Origin: CAYRGS01 sp964423875
GTDB lineage: Bacteria; UBA8248; JACPRG01; G963555815
Assembly (NCBI GenBank): GCA_964423875.1
Contig: CAYRGS010000098.1
Span: 1-14,154 of the forward strand
Direction of reading: 5' to 3'
DNA length: 14,154 nucleotides
Below, in pieces: positions 6,490 to 13,214 of the stretch; within the stretch, counting starts at the first letter, position 1; each line of letters begins with the position of its first letter. The notes below the pieces were generated by a model, which saw only the letters and a program-made list of their open reading frames with translations, searched no databases and was not told the DNA's origin. The translations under genes and the position numbers were made by a program.

Positions 6490-7518
6490 ATGACAAAAAA
6501 ATCACTTCCATTCAGTCCGCGCGGATCCGCCGTCTTCATTTTGATTGCCGTATTCAGCCTCGTCGCGTATTTCCCGGCGGCCTCCCGGGCGGGCGGACGG
6601 GTTCAGGTCGCCCTGGGGCCGTCCGTAACGACGGACATGATCGCCCGGTACATGCGCAATTCGGGAATCCTGAAGAAATGGGGAGAGGAAGTCGGTGTGG
6701 ACTTTGAGATGAAGACCACCCTCAGCGCCAACCTCCGCATTGCTCAAAACCAAGCGCAGATCGTCCTGCTGAGCACCATTGATATCGCCCGCCTGGCGGT
6801 GGATGACGGGTTGGAGTTGGTGATCTGGGGAAAAGATTCCACGTCGTATGAGGGCTTGTACGCGAAGGCCGGCCGGCCGGGAGAGTCGCCGGGCGATTTC
6901 AAGGGCAAGAGACTCGTCCATCCGGGCTGGAATACGCGCGCGACGAGGATTGGAAAGGTCATTCTGGCTGCGCTCTCGGGGGTGGAGGCCGAAACCGATT
7001 TCGAGATCGTGACGGCCCCCTGGCGCATCGGCCCCGAGAAGCTCATCGAGGACGAGGCCGATGTTGCCATCAATGCCATGCCGTTCGTTTTGAAATCCCT
7101 GCTCAAGAAGAAGCTTCGGAGCGTGGGCAAGAGTTTTGCGCGTGAATGGGCCGACAAGCGGGGAGGCGGCCGGCGGCTCGGCGGGTTGTTCTGGTGCGCC
7201 TGGCAGGGCTGGCTCGATCGGGAAACACCCAAGGCCCGCGCCCTGTTGGACGCCTGGGCAGAGGGAATGTCGTACGCCCATCAACAAACACAGAAATGGG
7301 TGCAAAAATATCTACCCGGGTCCCTGCGCGGCGCGACGCCGGAGGACATCGGATACTTCGTCCGCTGGTTCCAGGAAGAGCAACCCGTCTACAAGACCCC
7401 TTACCTTTCCGCCCGGGATGTCGAGGACGAAACGGCCTTTCTGAAACTCGCGGTGCAGCAGAAACTCGTACGAGCGCTGCCGAAAAATTCCCTTTGGCGG
7501 GTAATCCGTCCTCGATAA
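6490..7518 (+). CDS. Secreted substrate-binding protein, NMT1/SsuA-like (orphan)
   Basis: The protein has 342 residues from ATG 6490. This start gives a normal Sec signal peptide: Lys-rich N-terminus, hydrophobic core around residues 14-29, and a predicted cut after ASRA at 34. The frame stays open back to an ATG at 6406, which would add 28 residues; neither start has a clear ribosome binding site. The mature part has the layout of periplasmic binding proteins of the nitrate/sulfonate/thiamine-precursor ABC uptake group: a beta strand after the signal (VQVALGP), then a segment on passing substrate (QIVLLSTIDIARLAVDDG), then DFKGKRLVHPGWNTRATRIGK, typical of the NMT1-like hinge region. It would capture a small molecule outside the inner membrane. 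No permease or ATPase gene lies nearby, so the ligand is unknown. Other extracytoplasmic solute receptors (such as TAXI type) are possible. Confidence 0.65.
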   Translation: MTKKSLPFSPRGSAVFILIAVFSLVAYFPAASRAGGRVQVALGPSVTTDMIARYMRNSGILKKWGEEVGVDFEMKTTLSANLRIAQNQAQIVLLSTIDIARLAVDDGLELVIWGKDSTSYEGLYAKAGRPGESPGDFKGKRLVHPGWNTRATRIGKVILAALSGVEAETDFEIVTAPWRIGPEKLIEDEADVAINAMPFVLKSLLKKKLRSVGKSFAREWADKRGGGRRLGGLFWCAWQGWLDRETPKARALLDAWAEGMSYAHQQTQKWVQKYLPGSLRGATPEDIGYFVRWFQEEQPVYKTPYLSARDVEDETAFLKLAVQQKLVRALPKNSLWRVIRPR

Positions 7519-7585
7519 CGCCGGGGCTCAAGCTGATGAGGATTGCGCGCGGGGATGACCCGTCCTTCAGGAGCAGGGCCTCCAA

Positions 7586-7614
7586 TTGACCTCTCGCGGG
7601 CCATCTGGTAGGGT
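7586..7614 (+). promoter_or_regulatory. Possible promoter upstream of the acyl-CoA cassette
   Basis: TTGACC (7586-7591) and TAGGGT (7609-7614) are separated by 17 bases in the 217-base gap before the thiolase gene. The -35 matches five of six consensus positions but the -10 only three or four. Transcription would start near 7621, about 115 bases before the thiolase ATG. This is a weak prediction. Confidence 0.3.
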
Positions 7615-7735
7615 CCGAAATTCGAAATCTCGACTATCCTTTTTTGCCTGAAATCCCGGTCTCCCGCATGGGTCCTTGAGCCGCCGGGAGTTGATTTCAT
7701 CGAATGTCTTCGGTCTCGATAGAGGAACGGCGCCC

Positions 7736-8920
7736 ATGAAGGATGTGGTCATCGTCGGGGGGGTGAGAACCCCCGGAGGGAAATTCGGCGGAACGCTCAA
7801 GGACGTGCCCGTCCCCGAGCTCGGAGCCCTCGCGGTCCATGAAGTGGTCCGCCGGACCGGGATTGACCCGAACGCCGTGGACGAGGTGATCTTCGGAAAC
7901 GGCTGGCAAGCGGGCGTCGGCCCGAACACCGCCCGGCTCGTGACGGTCAAGGGCGGGCTTCCCGAGAAAGTCCCGGCCTTTACGGTCAACAAGCGGTGCG
8001 GCTCGAGCCTGAAGACCATCATCCTCGGGGTGCAGGCCATTCGGGCGGGCGATGCCAACACCGTCCTGGTCGGCGGCGTCGAAAACACCAGCCGGGTACC
8101 GTATGTCCTTCAGGACGCCCGGTGGGGGATGCGGCAAGGCCACGGTGAGGTGGTGGACCTCACCCACAAGGACGGGTACGTCTGCGGCCTGATCGGCGAG
8201 ATCATGGGCACAACGGCCGAAACCCTGGCCGTCCAATTCGCCATCAGCCGGGATGAGCAGGACGAATTCGCGCTTCAAAGCCACCAGAAGGCCCTTGCCG
8301 CCATCGACGGCTCGGTCTTCGACGACGAGGTGGTCTCCATTCCGCTCAACGGCGGCCGAAAAGGCCCGGACAGCCTGGACGTGGACGAGATTCCCCGCCG
8401 AGACATCTCGTTGGAGAAGCTGGGGAGGCTCAGGCCCATCTTCAAAAAAGACGGGACGGTCACCGCCGGCAACGCCTGCGCCCAATGCGACGCGGCCTCA
8501 GCCTTGATCCTCATGTCGGCCGAGCGCGCGGCCGAGCTCGAGATGACGCCCATGGCCCGTATTGTCAGCTACGCAAGCGCGGGCGTAGACCCAAAAGTCA
8601 TGGGAATCGGGCCGGTCCCGGCGGTCCGAACGGCCTTGGAAAAGGCGGGGATGACGCTCGATTCGATCGACCTCATTGAGTTGAACGAGGCCTTTGCGGC
8701 CCAGGCCATCGCCGTGGAGCGCGAGCTGAAGTGGGAACGCGACAAGGTGAACGTCCACGGCGGCGCCATCGCCCTCGGCCACCCGGTGGGCGCTACCGGA
8801 GCCAAAATCACGGTGACCCTCCTTCACGCCCTCCAGCGAGAAGACAAGACGATCGGGTTGGCGACGCTTTGCATCGGAGGCGGTCTGGGGGTGGCGATCC
8901 TCTTCGAGCGGCTGAACTGA
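7736..8920 (+). CDS. Thiolase / acetyl-CoA C-acyltransferase
   Basis: The protein has 394 residues, the normal thiolase length. The nucleophile Cys88 lies in VNKRCGSSLKT, His349 in IALGHPVGATGAK (345-357) and the second catalytic Cys379 in LATLCIGGGLG. ELNEAFAAQ at 315-323 is the classical thiolase signature. It condenses two acyl-CoAs or cleaves a 3-ketoacyl-CoA in the cytoplasm. The loop TAGNACAQCDAASALILMS (243-261) replaces the usual TAGNASGINDGAAA, with two extra Cys and an Ala at the usual Gly. ATG 7736 is preceded by AGAGGA 10 bases upstream; the open frame reaches back to 7676 but without such a site. It is followed 42 bases later by a 3-hydroxyacyl-CoA dehydrogenase, the next step, so the pair probably forms an operon. 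Whether it acts in synthesis or degradation cannot be told. Confidence 0.93.
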   Translation: MKDVVIVGGVRTPGGKFGGTLKDVPVPELGALAVHEVVRRTGIDPNAVDEVIFGNGWQAGVGPNTARLVTVKGGLPEKVPAFTVNKRCGSSLKTIILGVQAIRAGDANTVLVGGVENTSRVPYVLQDARWGMRQGHGEVVDLTHKDGYVCGLIGEIMGTTAETLAVQFAISRDEQDEFALQSHQKALAAIDGSVFDDEVVSIPLNGGRKGPDSLDVDEIPRRDISLEKLGRLRPIFKKDGTVTAGNACAQCDAASALILMSAERAAELEMTPMARIVSYASAGVDPKVMGIGPVPAVRTALEKAGMTLDSIDLIELNEAFAAQAIAVERELKWERDKVNVHGGAIALGHPVGATGAKITVTLLHALQREDKTIGLATLCIGGGLGVAILFERLN

Positions 8921-8962
8921 TTGCGAGTCAATCCGGATGATTCCTGACGGAGGAAGCGCCCG

Positions 8963-9835
8963 ATGCCGGTAAAACACTTGTTCGTCGTCGGGGCGGGCCG
9001 GATGGGCACCGGCATCGCCCAGCTCGCGGCCCAGCGGGGGATTCAGGTCACGCTCATGGACGTGACCGAAGACCTTGTCCGGGCGGGCGTGGAGCGGACA
9101 GCCAAGTCCCTACAGGGACGGGTGGACAAGGGCAAGCTCACGGCCGAAGACCGGGAGGCCGCGCTTTCCCGGATCTCCGCCGCAACCCGGCTGTCGGACG
9201 CGTCGCCGTGTGATTTCGCTCTCGAAGCGATTGTCGAAGACATCGGAGTCAAAAGGAAAGTCTTCGGGGAGTTGGAGGAAGCGGTCACGGACGGGGCCGT
9301 CCTAGCCAGCAACACGACGGCGCTTTCGATCAGCGAGATCGCCGCTTCGACCCGGTGTCCGGAGAGGGTCATCGGGATGCACTTTTTCAATCCGCCGGTC
9401 GTCATGAAACTGGTGGAGATCATCCCCGGCATGGCGACGTCCTCCCGGACGGTCGAGACCACGCGGGAATTGGCGGCCGATTTGGGAAAAGACCCGGTGG
9501 TGACGAACTTCGAATCCCCCGCCGGCATCGTCAGCCGGGTCCTGTCCGGCCTGCTCAATGAAGCGGTCCTGGTCTACGAGGCGGGCGTGGCTTCCGCGGA
9601 GGACGTGGACAAGGCCATGAAACTGGGGACCAACATGCCCATGGGGCCCCTCGCCCTTTTGGACCTGATCGGCCTGGATGTCCACATGGCCAAGATGGAG
9701 ACCCTCCACCGGGAACTCGGGGACGCCCGGTACAGGACTCCCTACCTGGTCCGAAAGATGGTCAAGGCCGGACACCTGGGCGTGAAATCGGGCAAGGGGT
9801 TTTACGATTATCCGGGTCCCGCCGGAAGCCCATGA
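8963..9835 (+). CDS. 3-hydroxyacyl-CoA (3-hydroxybutyryl-CoA) dehydrogenase
   Basis: The protein has 290 residues, typical for short monofunctional 3-hydroxybutyryl-CoA dehydrogenases. It interconverts 3-hydroxyacyl-CoA and 3-ketoacyl-CoA with NAD(P)H. The nucleotide motif is G10-A-G12-RM-G15. Ser117 lies in ASNTTALSIS, and His140 and Asn142 in GMHFFNPP, with the paired Glu152 in KLVEIIP. The C-terminal domain ends with KSGKGFYDYPG. The segment that normally reads PGF-x-x-NR reads ESPAGIVSRVL (184-194), so the conserved catalytic-site Asn is Ser191; this is odd because the rest is orthodox. ATG 8963 has GGAGG 9 bases upstream. It follows the thiolase by 42 bases and precedes the acyl-CoA dehydrogenase by 49, which matches a beta-oxidation or butyryl-CoA set lacking an enoyl-CoA hydratase here. 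Confidence 0.93.
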   Translation: MPVKHLFVVGAGRMGTGIAQLAAQRGIQVTLMDVTEDLVRAGVERTAKSLQGRVDKGKLTAEDREAALSRISAATRLSDASPCDFALEAIVEDIGVKRKVFGELEEAVTDGAVLASNTTALSISEIAASTRCPERVIGMHFFNPPVVMKLVEIIPGMATSSRTVETTRELAADLGKDPVVTNFESPAGIVSRVLSGLLNEAVLVYEAGVASAEDVDKAMKLGTNMPMGPLALLDLIGLDVHMAKMETLHRELGDARYRTPYLVRKMVKAGHLGVKSGKGFYDYPGPAGSP

Positions 9836-9925
9836 AAGGCCAATTAACTAATTAATAACTTAAATAATATCAATTGGTTATAATATGAATATTAATCTTA
9901 CAGATGAACAACAATCCATTCACGA
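9836..9925 (+). other. AT-rich island spanning the acyl-CoA dehydrogenase start
   Basis: The spacer after the hydroxyacyl-CoA dehydrogenase stop (9836-9884) is almost wholly A and T, in a background that is otherwise strongly GC-rich. The AT-rich character runs on into about the first 13 codons of the next gene. TATAAT (9879-9884) directly abuts the ATG at 9885, and there is no Shine-Dalgarno sequence. As a promoter the TATAAT would place the transcript start inside the gene and has no good -35, so it more likely gives an unstructured translation start. An inserted AT-rich segment is the alternative. Confidence 0.55.
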
Positions 9926-11033
9926 AGAGATCCGCGCCTTCGTCGATGATATGATCGCCCCATCGGCGGCGGAAAACGCCCGCCTTCACCGCTTTCCCCG
10001 TGAGATTGTCCGGGAGCTGGCCGCCCGCGGCTTCATGGGTGGGCCGATTCCCCGCGAGTGGGGCGGGCGCGGATATGATTACATCTCGCACGCGTTGGTC
10101 GCCGAGGAGATCGGCCGCGGCTGCTCTTCAATGCGAAGCACCTTTTCCGCTCATCTCTCCCTTTGCACGCTTCCGATCTATACTTGGGGGACAGAAGCTC
10201 AAAAGGAGCGCTATCTAAAGAAGATGGCCCGCGGCGAGTGGCTTGGCTGCATGGGCCTGACCGAAGCCGACGCGGGAAGCGACGTGGGCGCGATGCTCTC
10301 CGCCGCCGAGGATCGGGGGGACCACTATCTCCTCACCGGCCGGAAGATGTGGATCAGCAACGGCTGCGAGGCGGACCTGGCGCTCGTCTACGCCAAGACC
10401 GACAAGACCCAGGGGACGCGGGGAATCACCGCGTTCCTGGTCGAGATGGCCTGGGCGGGCTGCTCCGCGGAAGAGATACACGGGAAACTGGGCCTGTGGT
10501 CATCCAATACGGCCGAATTGATCTTCGATCAGGCCAGGGTCCCGGCGGAAAACGTCATGGGCGAAGTCGGGTCGGGATTCAAGGTGGCCATGTCCACGCT
10601 GGATTACGGCCGTTACACCGTAGCGGCCGGTTGCGTGGGGTTGGCCCAGGCGTGTCTGGACGCCGTCCGGGATTTCGTGAAGGAGAGCGGACCGGCGCTT
10701 CTCCGGGCCCGGCCGGAGGTCTGCGAGACGATAGGCGAGATGGCTCGGGATATCGACGCGGGCCGCCTTCTCGTGATGCGCGTGGGACACCTGAAAAACC
10801 GAGGGGCGCGCACCACGCGGGAGACGAGCGTCGCGAAGTATTTCACGAGCGAGCTGGCCAATCGGGCGGCGACCCAGGCCATGCGCGTGATCGGCATGGA
10901 GGCCAATTCGGAAAGATACCCCGTCGAGCGGTATCTGCGGGACGCGAAGGTGAACACCTTGTTCGAGGGGACGTCGCAAATTCAGAACCTGATCATCGGA
11001 AACCTGGAGCTTGGGATTCGAGCTATCCATTAA
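9885..11033 (+). CDS. Acyl-CoA dehydrogenase family protein
   Basis: The protein has 382 residues, the normal length of short-chain acyl-CoA dehydrogenases. The N-terminal helical domain starts INLTDEQQSIHEEIRAFV. MGLTEADAGSDVG (123-135) and GRKMWISNG (152-160) are the flavin/substrate signature strands of the middle beta domain. The catalytic-type Glu361 lies in LFEGTSQIQNLIIGN near the end. It would remove hydrogens from the alpha-beta bond of an acyl-CoA and pass electrons to an ETF, which is not encoded here. The usual R-x-x-FG segment that helps bind FAD between subunits is replaced by the stretch ESGPALLRARPEV (267-279). ATG 9885 has no Shine-Dalgarno sequence and sits in an AT-rich stretch. 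Likely partners are the thiolase and hydroxyacyl-CoA dehydrogenase just upstream. The exact acyl substrate is unknown, and dehydrogenation of a cyclic or branched acyl-CoA is possible. Confidence 0.9.
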   Translation: MNINLTDEQQSIHEEIRAFVDDMIAPSAAENARLHRFPREIVRELAARGFMGGPIPREWGGRGYDYISHALVAEEIGRGCSSMRSTFSAHLSLCTLPIYTWGTEAQKERYLKKMARGEWLGCMGLTEADAGSDVGAMLSAAEDRGDHYLLTGRKMWISNGCEADLALVYAKTDKTQGTRGITAFLVEMAWAGCSAEEIHGKLGLWSSNTAELIFDQARVPAENVMGEVGSGFKVAMSTLDYGRYTVAAGCVGLAQACLDAVRDFVKESGPALLRARPEVCETIGEMARDIDAGRLLVMRVGHLKNRGARTTRETSVAKYFTSELANRAATQAMRVIGMEANSERYPVERYLRDAKVNTLFEGTSQIQNLIIGNLELGIRAIH

Positions 11034-11137
11034 GCCGCCGCGGCTTCCCCGCCGTTCGATTCGGACCCCCCGTCTGAAACCGGCCGGCCCGACCGAGAAC
11101 CCCGCGAGAAAGCCATGATGATGGAAGCGAGCCGAAA

Positions 11138-11653
11138 GTGAAAAAGACCGTCACCCTGACACTATGGAGCTTATGGCTGTTGGCCGGTTGCGGCTATTCC
11201 AAGGGAATCACATCGCAGAAGGGCTCCCCCGCGAGGGAATCGGATTCCCTTTTGCGGACCCGAAAGAAGACCGGTCCCTGCCCGTCCTTTCTGGTGATCA
11301 GCAAGAACCCTTCCCGGATTGAAGGAATCTGGCTGACGAGCCGCGCCCTTCCGTATAAAATGCGCATTGGCGGTCAGCAGCGCGTCCTCCCGGGGCTTCG
11401 CGACGTATCGGAGATCCTGCTGGTCCTGGACGATTGGCAGACGGGTGCATGTAAATCCAAGCTGAAATCCAACTCGCGGGAACAGGTCAAACTCGATCGA
11501 AAACTTACCCGGGTGAATGATTACCTGCGAGCCTTCACCCTGGTGCTGAGCACCCCTTACACTACGTCGGCCGAGGGGGAGGAGGAGATTCGGAAATGGG
11601 TGAAAGAGGTCCGGGACCGCCTCTTGAGAGAGTTGATGCGCGGCGCCCGCTGA
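11138..11653 (+). CDS. Small lipoprotein of unknown function
   Basis: The protein has 171 residues. I do not recognise a family. The N-terminus MKKTVTLTLWSLWLLAGC is a lipoprotein signal peptide with lipobox L15-A-G-C18, so it is probably lipid-anchored in the envelope. After it comes a charged linker (about 20-45), a mixed alpha/beta region with ILLVLDDW, and a long charged C-terminal helix from EGEEEIRKWVKEVRDRLLRELMRG. Cys residues also occur at 48 and near 104. GTG 11138 is preceded by a weak purine stretch. The gene ends 58 bases inside the next frame, which also encodes a secreted protein, so the two are probably cotranscribed and may act together. No enzyme motif is visible. Confidence 0.65.
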   Translation: MKKTVTLTLWSLWLLAGCGYSKGITSQKGSPARESDSLLRTRKKTGPCPSFLVISKNPSRIEGIWLTSRALPYKMRIGGQQRVLPGLRDVSEILLVLDDWQTGACKSKLKSNSREQVKLDRKLTRVNDYLRAFTLVLSTPYTTSAEGEEEIRKWVKEVRDRLLRELMRGAR

Positions 11654-12246
11654 ACTCCAGGGAAGTTGAAATCAACCCGGAAGCCTCCAGCGAGACCGGT
11701 CCGCGGCCGAGCGCACGACACAACTGGCTGAAAGCCTTGCCGGCCCTTCTTCTGATGTCGGGCCTCAGTGGGATCTCGGTGCCTTCGGTGGCGTCGGCCC
11801 AGTCCGAGGCGCTCCAGAAAGGGTTTCTCCCCATCGTCCAATTGTGGAAGCGTGGAAAGACGGTCTGCGCTAGCAAGGAGCTGCCGGCCTGCGTGGACAT
11901 CACCAAAGAAGTAATGAGGCGGCTCGGGATTCTACAAAAGAACCTCAAGCACGTGGCGGAAAAGGTACTGGTGATCGGAGCGCGAGCAAGCATGGCGGCC
12001 GGCATCAACGAAGCAAGGTCCGTCGTGGCCTATAAGGAATCGGGGGCGGACACCGCGTGTATCCTCCTGGGGAATGCCCAAATAAATATAGCCATTGCTG
12101 ACGACGCGTTTTCCCTTCTCCCTTTAAAAAGCTGGCGCGCGGACGTTAAGAAGTACGTCAACCAGATGAGGAGCATCTCCAACATCGACCGGAGGCGATT
12201 GGGGCGCATCGTCCCACGCGTCTGCCCTAGCGACAAGATATTCTGA
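11596..12246 (+). CDS. Secreted protein of unknown function
   Basis: The open frame has 216 residues from ATG 11596. A signal-type segment starts near residue 44 (NWLKALPALLLMSG) and ends with a VASA|Q cleavage site after residue 68, so the true start may lie later than the ATG; no better ATG is available before the segment. The mature part has four Cys (91, 99, 155, 210), allowing two disulfide bonds in the periplasm. A helical region KEVMRRLGILQKNLKHVAEK is followed by a segment rich in small residues. I recognise no family. The gene overlaps the preceding lipoprotein gene by 58 bases in another reading frame. That suggests translational coupling if the ATG is used, or a short spacing if the real start is downstream. 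Confidence 0.55.
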   Translation: MGERGPGPPLERVDARRPLNSREVEINPEASSETGPRPSARHNWLKALPALLLMSGLSGISVPSVASAQSEALQKGFLPIVQLWKRGKTVCASKELPACVDITKEVMRRLGILQKNLKHVAEKVLVIGARASMAAGINEARSVVAYKESGADTACILLGNAQINIAIADDAFSLLPLKSWRADVKKYVNQMRSISNIDRRRLGRIVPRVCPSDKIF

Positions 12247-12396
12247 ATTTCCTCCAGCGAAGCGTCGGTGTTAAACGCTGTCCGTCTGACACGAACGGGT
12301 CGCACAAGAATCGTTGGCGTGTCGTGGATCAGGTTGAAAGCGCAATGTGTTACAGTAGCTCGCACCGGATTCGACAAAAAATTTCTTCCATGACTT

Positions 12397-12418
12397 CCCC
12401 GAATTTAACCTTTCGGGG
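12397..12418 (+). promoter_or_regulatory. Hairpin that may mask the surE ribosome binding site
   Basis: CCCCGAA (12397-12403) and TTCGGGG (12412-12418) can form a perfect 7-base-pair stem with an 8-base loop. The run of five G at 12415-12419, the best candidate ribosome binding site for the GTG start at 12425, lies mostly in the right arm. The hairpin could therefore limit surE translation. It has no T tract, so it does not look like a terminator. Confidence 0.35.
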
Positions 12419-12424
12419 GTCCGG

Positions 12425-13168
12425 GTGAAAATCCTTCTCAGCAATGACGATGGCGTCCATTCTGCCGGCCTGAAAGCTCTGCACAACGCATTAAGCGACG
12501 ACCATGAAGTCGTGGTCGTCGCCCCCGATCGAGAACGAAGCGCCGCCAGCCATTCCCTCACCTTACATCATCCGTTGCGAGTCCTCGAGGTCTCCCAGAG
12601 CTGGTTCTCTGTGGACGGAACGCCCACCGATTGCGTCCACCTTGCGCTAAACGGACTGCTCTCCGGATCGAAACCGGAGCTGGTGGTGGCTGGCATCAAC
12701 ATGGGGGCAAACCTTGGGAGCGACATTACCTATTCCGGGACGGTAGCAGCGGCTTTTGAAGGGACGCTTTCAGGTGTTCCCTCGATAGCCGTCTCTCTGG
12801 TTTCAAGGGGCCCATTCGAGTTTGGCCCAGCGGCCGCATTCTCAGCGCGCCTCGTCGGCGAAGTCGTCCGCCGCGGCCTGCCCAATGACACGTTGCTCAA
12901 CGTCAACGTTCCCGACCTGCCCGGGGAACGGATTCGTGGCGTCCGCGTCACCCGCCAAGGGAAAAGCTTTTACGGAGAGGCAATCGTCGAGAAGGTGGAC
13001 CCAAGGGGTCGGAAGTATTTCTGGATCGGCGGTGGCGACGCTGAATGGGCCCGGGAGGGCGACACCGATCTCGACGCTGCTCACGAAGGGTTCATCTCCG
13101 TCACGCCCTTGCATCTCGATCTGACCAACGAAGCGGCCCATCAAGCCATGAGCCAATGGTCTTTCTAG
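12425..13168 (+). CDS. surE: 5'/3'-nucleotidase SurE
   Basis: The protein has 247 residues, the usual length of the survival protein SurE. It is a divalent-metal-dependent phosphatase of nucleoside monophosphates, and it is associated with stationary-phase and stress survival in bacteria. The start KILLSNDDGVHSAGL holds metal ligands Asp8 and Asp9; Ser39 in RERSAASHSLT and Asn92 in VVAGINMGANLGSDITYSG (87-105) complete the known metal site. VDGTPTDCVHLAL at 63-75 is also typical. The start is GTG 12425, next to the family's expected N-terminus. The pcm gene begins 46 bases after the stop, a gene order also seen in Escherichia coli and many other bacteria. The 178-base upstream spacer holds a hairpin by the start codon but no clear promoter. 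Confidence 0.96.
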   Translation: MKILLSNDDGVHSAGLKALHNALSDDHEVVVVAPDRERSAASHSLTLHHPLRVLEVSQSWFSVDGTPTDCVHLALNGLLSGSKPELVVAGINMGANLGSDITYSGTVAAAFEGTLSGVPSIAVSLVSRGPFEFGPAAAFSARLVGEVVRRGLPNDTLLNVNVPDLPGERIRGVRVTRQGKSFYGEAIVEKVDPRGRKYFWIGGGDAEWAREGDTDLDAAHEGFISVTPLHLDLTNEAAHQAMSQWSF

Positions 13169-13214
13169 GCCCGTTCACCCCGTGCGGGAACCTCCGGAGG
13201 GCGGAGGCCGAATC

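Noticed and set aside
9879..9884. TATAAT as a -10 promoter element for the acyl-CoA dehydrogenase gene
   Set aside because: It abuts the ATG, so transcription would start inside the gene, and no -35 element lies 16-18 bases upstream.
11032..11046. AAGCCG-CCG-CGGCTT hairpin at the acyl-CoA dehydrogenase stop as a terminator
   Set aside because: The stem is only six pairs with a 3-base loop and is followed by C-rich sequence, with no T tract.
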